A stretch of 64,000 bases of DNA from Apostichopus japonicus (GCF_037975245.1 NC_092572.1:13242769-13306768), one strand, 5' to 3'; counted from the first letter of the stretch, positions 36,501-61,478 are shown. Notes: generated from the sequence alone by a model not told the origin. Program-made: numbers and translations.

Positions 36501-38518
36501 ATGTATACCCTTTGTGCAGTTATAATGCAAGTATTTCTTACATTTGCCTATCATAACTTAGGTGCCGTTCCTGTTGAGATTATTAAATATATAAGTTATC
36601 TCCTTGCATTGTAGTTTTTTTTTATAGTAAGTTAGAGTTTCATTCAGTGAGGTAGGTATTTACTAGCATACAAATCAGCCGAGCACCATTCTCTATCACA
36701 TCAATTTGATTCAGTGAAATTACATTGTTTTATAGACCAATATGAGCATAAATTTAAATGAATATTCTAAAAATACAGTACCCGATTGATTGCTTAGTTT
36801 GTGGTTCTCTTTCTGGATATACATTATAAGAACAGTTGGCAATATCGCCTCTTCAAGCTTCAAATTTACAAATTTATTTCTAGTTATGCTACAGTGAAGA
36901 CAAATATATTAAATATATTGAACAACGTAACGGAGACTTACCGGTGTCATTCTGTCCGAAAGTATGGCGGAGCACAATAAAATTACTTCCAAACGCTACA
37001 AAGGGGCCGTCAATTTGACAGGATATGTTCGCAAAATTTCTTCTGAAGGGAACGGATGTTGCGGATATTGTAGAATTGAAATTCGCAATGCTCCTGTCTC
37101 GGTCATTAAACATGTATTGTTTGTGAAAGAGTCCATCTACGAACCATGTGATGTTGAAAGGCTGAATGGCTCTGTAAATTACGCATGTTAGATCATCCAC
37201 CACTGCCTCTGTACTTGGATAGTTGTCATGACTAAATAGAATTTTCACTGTTGGGGTGACTGACAAAATTAAGTAAAAATATATTAATAAGATTTATGGT
37301 ACCTATTCTCCACCAACCTTTTTTGTTGAATATAAAAAAAAAAATCAGCGAACAAGGGCACGTTAAGCAGGAGGGCCTACTAGGATTTCGATTACAGTAT
37401 ATCTACGGTATTATTGGGAAATCAATTCCGTGATACTAGGAATTTATGTGTCGCCATTGCCAATCCTCAGCTAAAACAAGACACGACGGTGGACATAGGA
37501 AACACTGTGGACAGTCTTGGCTTTACCGGGAGTCAACTAACAACCTTTTACAAATTAAGTCTCACAAATTACACAGAAATGTTAAAATCGACAATTTACA
37601 CATGCTCATTGCTTCCATTACAATAATCGAACATTTAAATATGCTGTTCCATTCAATCCTAGGGCTTTGGTTTGTGATATGGAGTTGTAGCTACGAATAA
37701 TTAAGAAAACATCATGCATAATTGGACAATAAAGAGTTGGAATCTTGTGTTTGACAAAATATTTTTGAGTAATCCTTTTATATAATTCGAAAGATGACTT
37801 ACACATATTATACATGAAGCTAGTAGGATTGGAATCAAACCGAAATGTACCAAGAAGCACTTATATTATGCCAAGAGTGTAAGCATTCCTACAGTTGGCA
37901 ATGTAACATTACAAACGGCTTTAAACGTTCATCATCGTGGATATGTATTCTAAAAATATTTCAACAAAATACAACTGTATTGGAGGAAAAGAAAAAGAAA
38001 AAATACAACCGGGAGAAGATGCACCTAATGGAAATCTTACCTTCTATCTTGATTTTAAAAACTGCAAGAAGTTCACCAGACCTCCAACATGTGTATTCTG
38101 TATCACTTAAGTTTATAGGAATGTTTTGAATTCCAAGAGAATAGTTTCCAGGACTGCAAGTATTTAAAGAGGATTTATAATAATCAGTTACTGTGATGCT
38201 GTCTCTGTAGAGTCTTAACTCCTTCATTCCCAGCCACCATTCCATTTTCTTGACCTCGCTATCTGTGACTGGACACGCCAGGCATAAGTCTTCTCCTGGT
38301 TCTAACAACAATGTAACATTCCGAATTGTATCCTTTGTAGCGTTGATGGTATCTGAGTAACTGATCAGTACCAGGAAAAAGAGCGCTGCGTTGGGATAGA
38401 AGATTAATACGATTTGATATAAATAGTTGTAAACATAACAGCGAATAATAACTGCAACTTTAAATGGCATACACTAACCTTCTAATCTATTCGTCATTCC
38501 ACTGACAGAGTACTTCAT
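26731..38518 (-). CDS. Gene D: Ig V-C receptor with tyrosine pseudokinase domain
   Basis: Thirteen exons join in frame for 602 codons: 38479-38518, 38041-38385, 36942-37259, 35395-35484, 33839-33860, 30802-30911, 30381-30506, 29904-30014, 29379-29590, 28680-28799, 28055-28166, 27496-27592, 26731-26833. The leader spans exons 1-2 (MKYSVSG... then ALFFLVLISYS). The V domain (CLACP, MEWW, YTCWR) and C domain (LTCVI, ITWFVDG, ISCQI) are paralogous to genes A-C. The span is VIVLFVLSPVLFVVSIV. An acidic juxtamembrane stretch (AYDDINDEEGDD) leads to a receptor-tyrosine-kinase fold running to the usual end at HRPTF and NLEK. Key residues for catalysis are missing, so the receptor probably scaffolds or allosterically regulates. 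The stop is uncertain: read-through of exon 13 ends at 26665, or splicing may reach 25283. Confidence 0.82.
28366..28676. repeat. AT-rich microsatellite in gene D intron 10
   Basis: About 310 bases of interrupted TA and AAAT/ATTT repeats lie immediately next to the donor of the exon ending at 28680. Confidence 0.9.
29194..29358. repeat. (ATG)n-type trinucleotide repeat
   Basis: A tract of gatgat/aatgat triplets lies in intron 9 of gene D, close to the donor at 29379. Open frames over it (poly-Asp or poly-Ile) are repeat artefacts. Confidence 0.9.
31440..31860. repeat. 84-bp tandem minisatellite
   Basis: The word catggcttg (first copy: cattgcttg) recurs at 31477, 31561, 31645, 31729 and 31813, exactly 84 bases apart each time, giving about five units. 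Because 84 is a multiple of three, one minus-strand frame stays open, but no splice or domain evidence makes it coding. It lies in the intron between gene D exons 5 and 6. Confidence 0.9.
32088..33623. mobile_element. Non-autonomous hAT-like DNA transposon
   Basis: Terminal inverted repeats cagggacgtagccagg (left) and cctggctacgtcgctg (right) bound the segment. It is flanked by a perfect 8-base target duplication, ctttggag (32080-32087 and 33624-33631). An 8-bp duplication with such ends is characteristic of the hAT superfamily. No transposase frame is visible. A second similar left end (caggggcgtagccag, near 32804) inside suggests a nested insertion. It lies in gene D intron 5. Confidence 0.8.
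33861..35394 (-). other. Gene D intron 4
   Basis: No additional exon is needed: the span exon ends in phase 1 and the 22-base exon 5 starts in phase 1. I see no repeat family I recognise here. Confidence 0.4.
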
Positions 38519-38746
38519 TTATCGACAGCAAACTTAACCAACAGTCAAACAGTTCGAGAGTTAGGCGACACAGTCTAATCCTTGTGAGAGTTACATCACG
38601 ATAATATATACTAATGTCATCACTTCAAACATGCCCAAGCTTCAGGTAAAGATCTTGCACTTTCGCTTTGTTTGTTTGTCCTTCTTTGAACCATTGCTCC
38701 ACTAGCGAGGGCCAAAATACAAGGCTATATAGGCTAAATAGGCTAT

Positions 38747-38955
<209 letters not shown>

Positions 38956-38984
38956 TCTTTTATACTTTTCTATTATGTATTTTA

Positions 38985-39067
38985 CGAGATCCGGCTTAAG
39001 GAATCACAAATGATATTCGAGTTGGTTAGCATTATGTTTGATCTCTAGTGTAAGTAAACAGTCTCTA
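38985..39067 (+). repeat. SINE head fragment
   Basis: The words cgagatccggctta...aatcacaaatgat...cgagttggttagcat...tttgatctctag match the head of the complete copies at 39148 and 61029. Confidence 0.7.

Positions 39068-39145
<78 letters not shown>
39068..39145. repeat. (TA)n microsatellite
   Basis: Pure TA run between two copies of the SINE head. Confidence 0.95.
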
Positions 39146-39148
<3 letters not shown>

Positions 39149-39405
39149 AAATGATTTCGAGTTGGTTAGCATCATGTTTGATCTCTAGAGTAAGGCAAAA
39201 TATGTCACCAAAAACAGAATTAGTATTGTTCGATATAGGTGAAAAACGCCTACAGTGGAATTACGACCTTCCTTACCGGTTTACCGGTTTAGTCCATGGC
39301 CTAGTTGGTTAGGGTGTGCGCGTACAATGCGGGAGGCCTGGGTTCGAATCCCGGTGGAGGCTGGAAGCTTTTTCACTGTTCTTGATTTTCCAATTCATTA
39401 CGATT
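39146..39405 (+). mobile_element. tRNA-like SINE, copy 1
   Basis: An 80-base head (aatgatttcgagttggttag...) is followed by a tRNA-like portion with box A (tggcctagttgg, 39297-39308) and a perfect box B (ggttcgaatcc, 39341-39351). After this comes a tail reading ggaagctttttcactgttctt. The acceptor stem does not pair, so this is not a functional tRNA gene. Confidence 0.75.
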
Positions 39406-39459
39406 TTCATAAATATATATATATATATATACATTTATTTATATCATATAATATATATA

Positions 39460-39745
39460 ATCGAAATCGTAGTGAGTTGGGAAATCCAGAACAGTTAAAA
39501 AAAATAGCCTTCCAGCCTCCACCTGGATTCGAACCCGGGCTCCCCGCTTTATATTTGGACACTACCACTAGGCTATGAACGCTGATTGTATGTCCAGAGG
39601 TTCGAAACCGGTAAAAAAGGTTGTCATCCCACTGTAGGCTTTGTAGTTCTATTTTGGTGACATATTGCCTTACTCTAGAGATCAAACATGATGCTAACCA
39701 ACTCGAAATCATTTGTGATTCCTAAAGCTGGATCTCGAAAGATAC
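39460..39745 (-). mobile_element. tRNA-like SINE, copy 2 (inverted)
   Basis: The same family lies in opposite orientation. Box B's complement is at 39525-39535 and box A's at 39565-39575. The head runs to about 39740. With copy 1 it forms a long inverted pair around a TA-rich loop. Confidence 0.75.
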
Positions 39746-39767
39746 ATGATAGAAAAGTATAGAAAGA

Positions 39768-39836
39768 TATATATATATATATATATATATATTTTTATAT
39801 AAATGTATAGATATATATATAGATATAGATATATAT

Positions 39837-39888
<52 letters not shown>

Positions 39889-39990
39889 TCTATATATAGC
39901 CTATATATGTATATAGAAAGCCGTTATATAAAAATATACATATATATATAGGCTATATTTATGTATCCTATATATAGCCTTTATATATAT
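39768..39990. repeat. TA-rich microsatellite
   Basis: Interrupted TA/TAGCC repeats between the SINE pair and the Penelope-like element. Confidence 0.9.
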
Positions 39991-39994
39991 ATAT

Positions 39995-40567
39995 ATCTGC
40001 TAGAATCCCCAGCAGTCACTTCAGCTTTGTATACTATGGAGGGCGTCAAGCACTCTCCTCCGAGGGGGCAAGTCTTTCGCATTCTGCAGTTGCATCCATG
40101 GTTGGGTGGGTTTTCAACGGCCTTCGATAGAACGTTTTTATTGTGGCTGTTGATAATATTTTCTAAGTCTATAGATATTGGTATGTGCGGAGGGCAGTTC
40201 AAAACAAGGTTCAATAACCACAAAAAGTCGTTCAACTTGAAGAATTATTACGGAGTAACTGAGCTTTCAAATCATGTCTGGTCTCTAAAAGAAAGTAATA
40301 GAGCCTTCCAAATCTCCTGGTCCATTGTCAGGAGATCAAACACATTGATCAACAGCTCAGGTTCTTGTAATCTATGCCAGGCCGAGAAACTAACAATAAT
40401 AGATCATTCTAGCCCTAATCTCTTGAACAAAAGATCAGAAATCCTCGCAAGCTGCAGACACCAACCAAACAACCCCCAAAATAAAGTCAAAACTAAGATG
40501 AAAAAGAGATAGCTTTTTAGTACACCTCCTGACGATTGCTAGTAAGCATGAAACTCGGAGTAGAGGT
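39995..40567 (+). mobile_element. Penelope-like retroelement C-terminus with internal inversion
   Basis: The plus strand from about 40165 to 40512 encodes the GIY-YIG endonuclease end of a Penelope-like element (GMCGGQFKTRFNNHKKSF, LSNHVWSLKE, CNLCQAEKLTII, LLNKRSEILASCRH). The part that should precede it lies on the opposite strand at 39995-40165 (NIINSHNKNVLSK, CNCRMRKTCPLGGECL, IVYKAEVTA). The 5' piece has therefore been inverted relative to the rest. A hammerhead-like motif follows the stop. No reverse-transcriptase core remains. Confidence 0.8.
40524..40567 (+). ncRNA. Hammerhead-like ribozyme motif 2
   Basis: Stem I acctc/gaggt (40524-40528 with 40563-40567), core CUGACGA (40529-40535), hairpin tgc/gca, GAAA (40550-40553), stem III ctc-g-gag, and cleavage triplet GUA. 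The position directly after a Penelope-like GIY-YIG frame fits the known association of hammerheads with these elements. Confidence 0.6.
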
Positions 40568-40623
40568 TTGGTTGCAAAAATCAAAATTTACATTACGCTC
40601 ATCTTCATAACGTGGAACGTGGA

Positions 40624-40689
<66 letters not shown>
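40624..40689. repeat. (TA)n microsatellite
   Basis: TA run separating the Penelope-like remnant from a LINE fragment. Confidence 0.95.
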
Positions 40690-40691
<2 letters not shown>

Positions 40692-41310
40692 GACCATCTA
40701 CATGAGTTGGTTCATTTAAAAGTTGCGATAGGTTACATGTTGTTAACTGGTCGATGAACTTGGCAGCGTTATTTGGGTTATCAATATGAAAATTGAAGTA
40801 ACTGACAATAAGCAACATTGAAGCAGAACCGTGTAATGTTCTAACAATAACACCACGCCGAAATCATCCAGAAAACTGGGTGATTATAAGTTTGTTCTTA
40901 GCGTTGGGGATAATAGATATACAGTTAAAAGCGAAAGGTTAGAGCCACTAACAAGGAAGTTGTCTTCAGCGACCTCAAACGATGAGGTAGTCTGGACACC
41001 AATTGCACAGATAATTTATACATTAGGGCGGATAAGGGCAGATGCAGTTGCTGTTGATGCTATTCGTTGGAGATTCGTGAGAGAATAATAAGCGGGTGCA
41101 TTCATTCATGGTTGGTTTATCACCACTTTGTCTTAAACACGTGTCGGTAACACAAAGTACATTGATGTTGCTTTCAGCAATGAAAACAGCAACTTCATCC
41201 GTCTTATTACAAATAGATCTCACAGTACAAGTGGCAATAGTTAGTCTTATCACATGAACCAGACCACCTTGGGCCTGACTGATGGACGACGCCCTCTCTA
41301 TCTCCATGCG
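40690..41310 (-). mobile_element. LINE endonuclease fragment
   Basis: Minus-strand frames give pieces of an AP-type endonuclease of a CR1/L2-like LINE. VRSICNKTDEVAVFI and NINVLCVTDTCLRQSGD lie near 41120-41220. NFHIDNPNNAAKFIDQLTT with LSQLLNEPTHVDGH lies near 40690-40790. Stops and frameshifts separate them, so the copy is dead. Confidence 0.75.
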
Positions 41311-42128
41311 TTAGCAACTTTCAAATAAGTTTCAAATACACCTGCCGGGAGTAGGTAACCGACACGAGATCTTAATCCAAGCAGATTAGACGAAGATTAC
41401 AGAAATGGCATAATCGGAAGATTAGCACGGGTGTTAAAAGTAGATAGACCTCTAGATTCCCAAGGAAACTCGTGGCGATTGATCGAAAGTTGTAAATTTT
41501 AGCCCTGTTTGGCGAAAGCAACACAAAACGAGGTATAGGTTCTTAGGCTGTATGTAATATATGAGTGAATGTGTTCATAGTGACTATTACAGAAATAATT
41601 GTGAACATGATCCTGCAACATTTGATCTAATTTCGATATATAAATGGAATATTGTTGATATTAGTAAATTGGTAGAAAGGACCTGTATAATTGACTCTAC
41701 CTCTTCCCCGTCTTGACCACTTCCAGGTCCTCACCATAAGGTGAAATTTTATATGTAGTTATTATTTTCGTTAGCTTACAAAAATTGTATAACGAATCTG
41801 ATGGCTTGCAGGACTTGAATCTGATTATTATTGATCTGAATATCATTGCAGAAGTTCAGAAAATTGAAGATGACAAACAAGCACTGGTATTTTATTTCCC
41901 TAAGAAGTCTTTGAATATAATTATACTTTAACATAGCCCTTTGCCATTGGACTTTGGATATTTATTAACTCCCATGATGGTACCCGTTATTTACAGTCTC
42001 AACATAAGCGCGGTGCATAACACAAGCGTTCCTTTCTTATCGCAATTTTACCTGAACAGGAAGGTGCTATTTGGAGTTCACTGGTAAAGCTATTAGTAAA
42101 TCAGGTATGTTGAAAAAAAGCTCATTAC

Positions 42129-42375
42129 AAATGTGGACATTTGCATAACTGTCTTCTAGACCAAAACGATTCTCTCCTTCTACAGTACACCGAAGGTTCA
42201 ATGACATCCTGTAACTTGGGGTAATGATGTTCATCGTTGACATTGTAGTAAATGTATCTAATAAAGGCATTGTGCTAAACCTTTCGTGTGTCATTCTTAT
42301 CAAACGTGGTTGATTAAAAGAATAACGCAGAGGTAACTTTATTGACATTTTAGTGAAAATGTTTTGTATTTGCGC
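42129..42375 (-). pseudogene. Stray Ig C exon fragment related to gene E
   Basis: The frame reads LDTFTTMSTMNI, MSLNLRCTVEGENRFGLED and SYANVHI, then a phase-1 donor (ATTT followed by GTAATG). It matches the second half of gene E's C-like exon (STINIHSQ, MSLNLGCNVEG, SDSYANVQF). The region matching the first half is weak: the B-strand Cys is replaced, and upstream the frame runs into interspersed repeat X. No leader, V exon or membrane exon is nearby. Confidence 0.6.
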
Positions 42376-42439
42376 GCGGTTTAAGCTTTGAAGTAATGTT
42401 GTAATTCTTTGCCGGGAAGTCCCCGTTATCCCCCTTAGT

Positions 42440-43345
42440 TGTTTACTATGACTTAAGCAATCGTGTAGCTTGCCTTCTGGTATCTGGAAGACCGGTGACC
42501 GCAACTTAAAGGCGATGTTCTTTGAAGTAGTACATTCTCGCGCGCGTAAACTTAAGCCAATGTTCAGGCTAGTATAAAAGGAGCTGATGGTATTGTTCAG
42601 TGCGGCACTCTTTGACGAAATCTCATACAAGACGAGTTAAACAAGTTTACTTACGGTACGTTATCATATCATTTTCTATCAACCAAGCTGGTATGTTCTT
42701 ATTCCACAACAACGTGTATAACTGTTGGTATAATATTGTAAGTGCTCAGAATATTATTTAATACACTTTTGTTAGCAAACTGCGCTATTGAACTTAAGGA
42801 GATTACGCCAAGTTATTTAAGAGTAACGTTATTCACCGATTGTTATCGTTTACGTTATTTAGTAGCGCTCTGAACTGCGTGACACTGTATGTACTTTTAA
42901 AAGGATCAGTATTCTGCGGTGAATGTATATATTTCAGTTAGCCCGTAATTAGCAGCATTAGTGAAATTATCCGTAGGTCAGCTATCAGAAAGATACATTA
43001 CTGCTATTTAGTCCATCGATCGTTTCTTAGTGTATTTACATCGGTTAACGACATTGTACACACTGTCAAGTTAACTCTGTAGCCTTGAATCTGATATCAT
43101 ATTTAGATGCTAAGTGTGGCGTTGCATTTAGCGCCGCGTTGTAGGTTTTTTTTTAGCGCAGCATTATACGCTGCGTGTGGCGCCGCGTTGGACGCTGCGT
43201 TTGGTGCCGCGTTTACCGCCGTGTTGTGACCTGCGTTTAGACCCCGAGTTGAGGAATTGTGCTAACAGTAACGTTCTGCGTAATGCAAGGTTAATATCAG
43301 CCGTTGACTGTAATAACAACATTGTATGGACCTTGTAAGCTAACG
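42440..43345 (-). repeat. Interspersed repeat X, copy 2
   Basis: Inverted relative to copy 1 at 9580-10646. It contains a run of gcgccgcgttg-type words at 43125-43245, the counterpart of the acgcaacgc run in copy 1. Confidence 0.65.
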
Positions 43346-46300
43346 AAGGTCATAATAAACGGTGCCTAGGGCACTCGAACATCTTCTCCATCGCCATGTT
43401 TTTGTCGAGGCTCTGTCGCCAGCCGCAGTTTTAAAGACTGCCCCCACCAAAATTGGATTGCATCAGAAAATCAGATTTCATAATTGAATCAGCGTTACTA
43501 AATCTGTTTTGATGAATGTTATACCCAAATCCAAGTCAAGGCAGACAGAGGAAGTAAAAAAGTCAGTGTTCATCTATGATAAATTTCATACATTATTCCC
43601 CAAATTAAATCCATTGTCAATCAGCAATACTTGGAAAATCCCGTGAAAATATAGCAATCAAGTGTCACTTATAAACGTAGAACAAGTTACTCCCTTGGTA
43701 AAATATGCACATGTCTGTTGCCTATTGTTTAAACCATACATAGTACAATGTATGCTATATGAGGCAGGAAAATATATATGTTAACCTTCATGAAATATTT
43801 AACACAACATTGAGTTTATGTAAGTGTACGGACCAGATTTCTGCAGCCCCACTATTGTCTAATCCCTTGTTCTTCAGCAACCTGGACGATTTTGCTCTTC
43901 TGTTATTTTGTTTTATATGTAAAACCCCTTATCCTGAACTATATACAGTTCCTTACAATCTATGGCAATATCTTGACCTCGTTTCAGCGAAAATTGTGTG
44001 TCACTGCACTTATACGCGCCTACATTAAAAAAAACATCCATTTTACTAAACAGCTATCAAAAATATAACAGTTCTTGTTGCTGTAAGTTTGTAAAGAATA
44101 AAACACATTAAAGTAATGCGGAAGTCGAAATGGACAGATTCTCAAGAATAAAACTTCCAGTGATTCCAGAGAGACAAACTATTGCATACCTTGAATTAGA
44201 ACTATAGACTAGAATCACTCTTGAAAATGAATGAAGAATAAGAGAAGAAATGCGTGTATTATTACATAACGTGATACACGTAAGTTTAACACACAAAGCA
44301 CAATTATCTGCAACAATTCCATGTCTTTTATTGGATATTGATTACATTTCCGTCATTATCTAAAAGGAATTTAAAACGGTCAGAAAAAAATTTAAACATT
44401 CTATAGATTTACATTCACGATATTTCAAGCCTTGATGTCATCTTTTTGGTTTCCATAACTTAAAATTGTTAAGAGTGTCTGTTTAATGTCTTGTCCAGTT
44501 GGCATCAGCGGTGGAGAGTGTTAATTGTATACAGTATATTTGTTTTTTCCTTTTCTTTGTCTGTAAACTGGTTGAGGTCAGACATCGAGTGCAAAAGTAA
44601 CAAAACAATCGGCATACTAAAGCTCTTACTTTGTTATTAATGTGTTAGACTTCATGAAAAATTATTCGAACAAATAAGCTTGAAATGCAAGCACATTGGC
44701 CTTCACATTGTAGGCCAATGTGAATAATAATATAGTATCTGCATCCTGTTGAGGCATTTTCTAAATATGAACTGTATCATGTCATGCTTCAGAGCACTTG
44801 TACTGGCAGTATGAACATCATTTTTCTAACAGATAAAGGTTAGGAGGTATTCATTAAATGTTTGCGTACGTTTTGAACCACTTTGATATTAGAGAATAAT
44901 GCATATTGGTGAAAGTACTGGATTTTCCCCCAATCTTTAAGCAAAAGTTTAATCCATGGTATTTTAAGAATGAAGAAAACTTGTCATATTAGCAATGTCA
45001 CCATTAAACCCATAGTTAACAGCTATATGATACAACCTGGTAGGAAGCATTTAAGTTTGCCTATGTAATTGTCAATACAAATGCTATGTGTTAACACCAA
45101 CCTAACAACGACACTTGGGTTTATTAAGTTTAACTTGAAGTGGTTATTAACAGTATTAACGATCGTCTTATTCCTTGAACCCCAGCTTGATAAAAAGAGT
45201 GAGTAAATTATAGAGTCATTCATAAAATGAGATGTTGCGACATTTCGAAGGCTGCTTGAAGTTTGTAGATGGCGTTCTTCGTTAACTCACCAAACACTTC
45301 TTTTCTGCGGTCAATTGTTGATATCGTTAAGATTAATTACCCTCCCTTGTATAGTTACTGATTTAAGGGTTTATTTAGATTTTACTACTTATAGCAGGTT
45401 AATAATGCCAATATGGTTCAATATCTTGAATTCAAAGGAGATCTTTTTGCAGAATATTCGATGAATTGAATATCAAATCCATTGATATGTAGGCTATTTC
45501 AGAGCACAAATTATTTGACGTTCCTTGTCTCCTTGGAATTGGTTTCTACCGTTGATTACTCAGGACGAAAAATTCACCAGTTTGTATTGAATGCTTCCTG
45601 CTTGCGATACAAACTTATCTTCCTATGAATGTATAGCAATCATCATCGGTTGGTATGCAATATACAAAGGACCGAAAATAACTTTCCTACCAAATGAACT
45701 GCAGAGTGATATGAAGAAGAATGGTGTTTTAACCATCATGGGATCAAGTAATCGGAAGGTCATATGTTGAGGTATGTCCTAAGTTTGACTTCCATTTTAA
45801 TGGTCAGACTTTGCCCAATAACGTCGTTAAGGTGAAAATTAACGTGACTAATCCTTTGTAGTTTGAAATAAGCATTCAAAGAGACAGTCTCGCACTATTC
45901 AGACCTCTTTTATTTATTTTTCATTAAACATGCAACATGCAAAAGTGGCAAGATACAGACTTTTACTCAAATGTAAACAAATACACCAAATAAGGCAAAT
46001 TATAATACAACCAGCGAGACTGGCCATTTGAGATCAGTGGAAAAAGTGATATTTTAACATGATCATGTTACATTATCATGAGTATAGTAAGCCACACATA
46101 TAGCATGACGATTCGATAGAAATAACATACAGCCTACAAATCTTCAAGTAGATCAGAACCATTGCTATGAGTGCTTAATTTGTTATAAGTAATTTCAAAG
46201 TACTACAAACATCAATGGGACAAGATCAACAGAGAGCGCTATCATATCGGCCCAATCTAGTTCCGCGAAACTTAACAAATTGCATTCTCCGACTGCAGAT

Positions 46301-46959
46301 CATATTGGTTCCGTGAGATCACAAGAAGTTACGACAATTTTGTTCGTACTTATGGGAGAAAAGATCTTTTGAAACATATTGTCGAAGTTTCAAGTCAACC
46401 TATTTGTTTAAAGCACCGTCTATCTCGATTGGCCAAAATGCACAAGTGGAACCTCTCACTAGTTAACCACCCGATATTGCAGCGCCTACCGAAGAAAGCG
46501 ACAGAGAACCAAATTGACAACACATGCGAACTTGATAGATACTTTTAATTATGGAAACATGGAACAATAACATTATTCACCGATCAATATGTAAGATTAG
46601 TAGAAGTGATAATTTGAGTGTTACAATACAATAGGTTAATTTTGATGTTTTGTAATATATGTTTTACTAAGTTAAAATATACAAAATATACGTGGATTGT
46701 AAATAACGCAATTATTACACAGTACATGAAACACGCAAAAAGTAAAGAGGCTCCTTCCTCTTTCGGCAAACCTAACACTTAATATTTTAACAAAATAAAA
46801 CATAATATTGATTTACTTTGCTTACAGTTATTGACATGAACAAATGCATGAATGAAAATTTTATGCACAACCACTACCTTGCAACACAAGATTTGCACGG
46901 TCGTGCTAAAAGCAAAATACAAAACTGGAGAAATTTAACAATTACAAAATAACATTACT
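43346..46959. other. Intergenic between genes D and E
   Basis: I find no supported exon or named repeat in this 3.6-kb stretch. Short frames at 43759-44296 and 45023-45223 have no domain. Confidence 0.4.
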
Positions 46960-47410
46960 TAGCATTTAAATTATTGAAATAAGTATCATGAGTAACAAAA
47001 AGATAATGTTTGAGAAGTTTCTTAAAGCGGTTGATAGAAAGAATACTGCGAAGATCGAAAGGAAGAGCATTCCTTAATTTAGGTCCACATTTGGCAAAAG
47101 ACCGATCCCCGTACACAGTCAACGTCTTAGGAACAAGGAGAGTAGCAATGGAAACAGTAGAATTAAAAATAAGATCTCTTAAGTAAATAGGCGCTGAACC
47201 ATTACTACAGTTGTAAACAATTAAAATGATTTTGTAGATGATCCTTTCACGAACCAGTGCAGTTCCAGAAAGAGGTCAGACATACTATTTCTTTTCCTCC
47301 TGCCATAAACTAATTTAGCTGCACAAACCTGTACAAATTGTAATTTATAAAAAAGCTTAATTTCAATACCATAATATAAACAATTACAATAATCAAGCTT
47401 GGACAAAATT
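46960..47410 (-). mobile_element. LINE 3' coding fragment
   Basis: Minus-strand frames give the typical end of a CR1/L2-like LINE: SKLDYCNCLYYGI, LFYKLQFVQVCAAKLVYG, LELHW, and then in another frame YGDRSFAKCGPKLRNALPF. Frames are broken and upstream RT is absent. It lies downstream of gene E. Confidence 0.75.
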
Positions 47411-48079
47411 TAAAGCAGTATTAAGAACTTTAAGTTGATCATAGATTAAAAAAGGCTTACGTTTTAGTTACATTTAAAACTCGGAAGTTTTTGCAAATAC
47501 GGTGGGATTATGGACCAATATCTATACTAAAAATCAACACAATGCCATGATCACAGTCGAGAGGGGTTGGGGGGGGGGGGCTAGGATACCTTATTCACCT
47601 GCATTTACATTGTCGTTCTTCCTGATTCACCGCTTCATTAACTACATGTACGTAAAGTCTAAACAGACTATATCAGCCTCATAGATTAACTCGAATTTTG
47701 CGTCGTTCAAGTTTCGGAACATAAGTAATCCGTTAGCCAATCGTATAAACAATTGATAGTACCAGAAACAATTAATTTAACCACAAAAGACATGTTTTGT
47801 TTAATAAATGCAGTTCATTATCAGATATGGCAACTCAGTCAATAGATCCAAAATAACTTCTCGAAAGAAAGCAGCTGTAACCTGCAAGCCACACACTCCT
47901 GTGACCTGATTTCGCTCCTCTGCTACACTTGCGAATACTTTTGTTTTGTTACAGTGTACACTTTTGTGCTGTGTTTTCTCTTCATCGTTCCTTCTAGTAT
48001 TTGCACCTATCCTTCAGAGGATAGATTTGTTCTAATTTTGGACTTTTTCATGCGCCCGTTTGGATAAAGCTTGTACTAG

Positions 48080-61417
<13,338 letters not shown>

Positions 61418-61478
61418 TTTGATTTGGTTTCCTTTTATGTACGGTTAACGTTAAGTCTTTATATCTGAAATGGAATTA

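Noticed and set aside
39291-39360. Functional tRNA gene
   Set aside because: Boxes A and B are good but the acceptor stem does not pair, and the same unit recurs with a non-tRNA head and tail, so it is a SINE.
39981-40235. Independent gene on the minus strand
   Set aside because: The residues are the inverted middle part of the Penelope-like protein.
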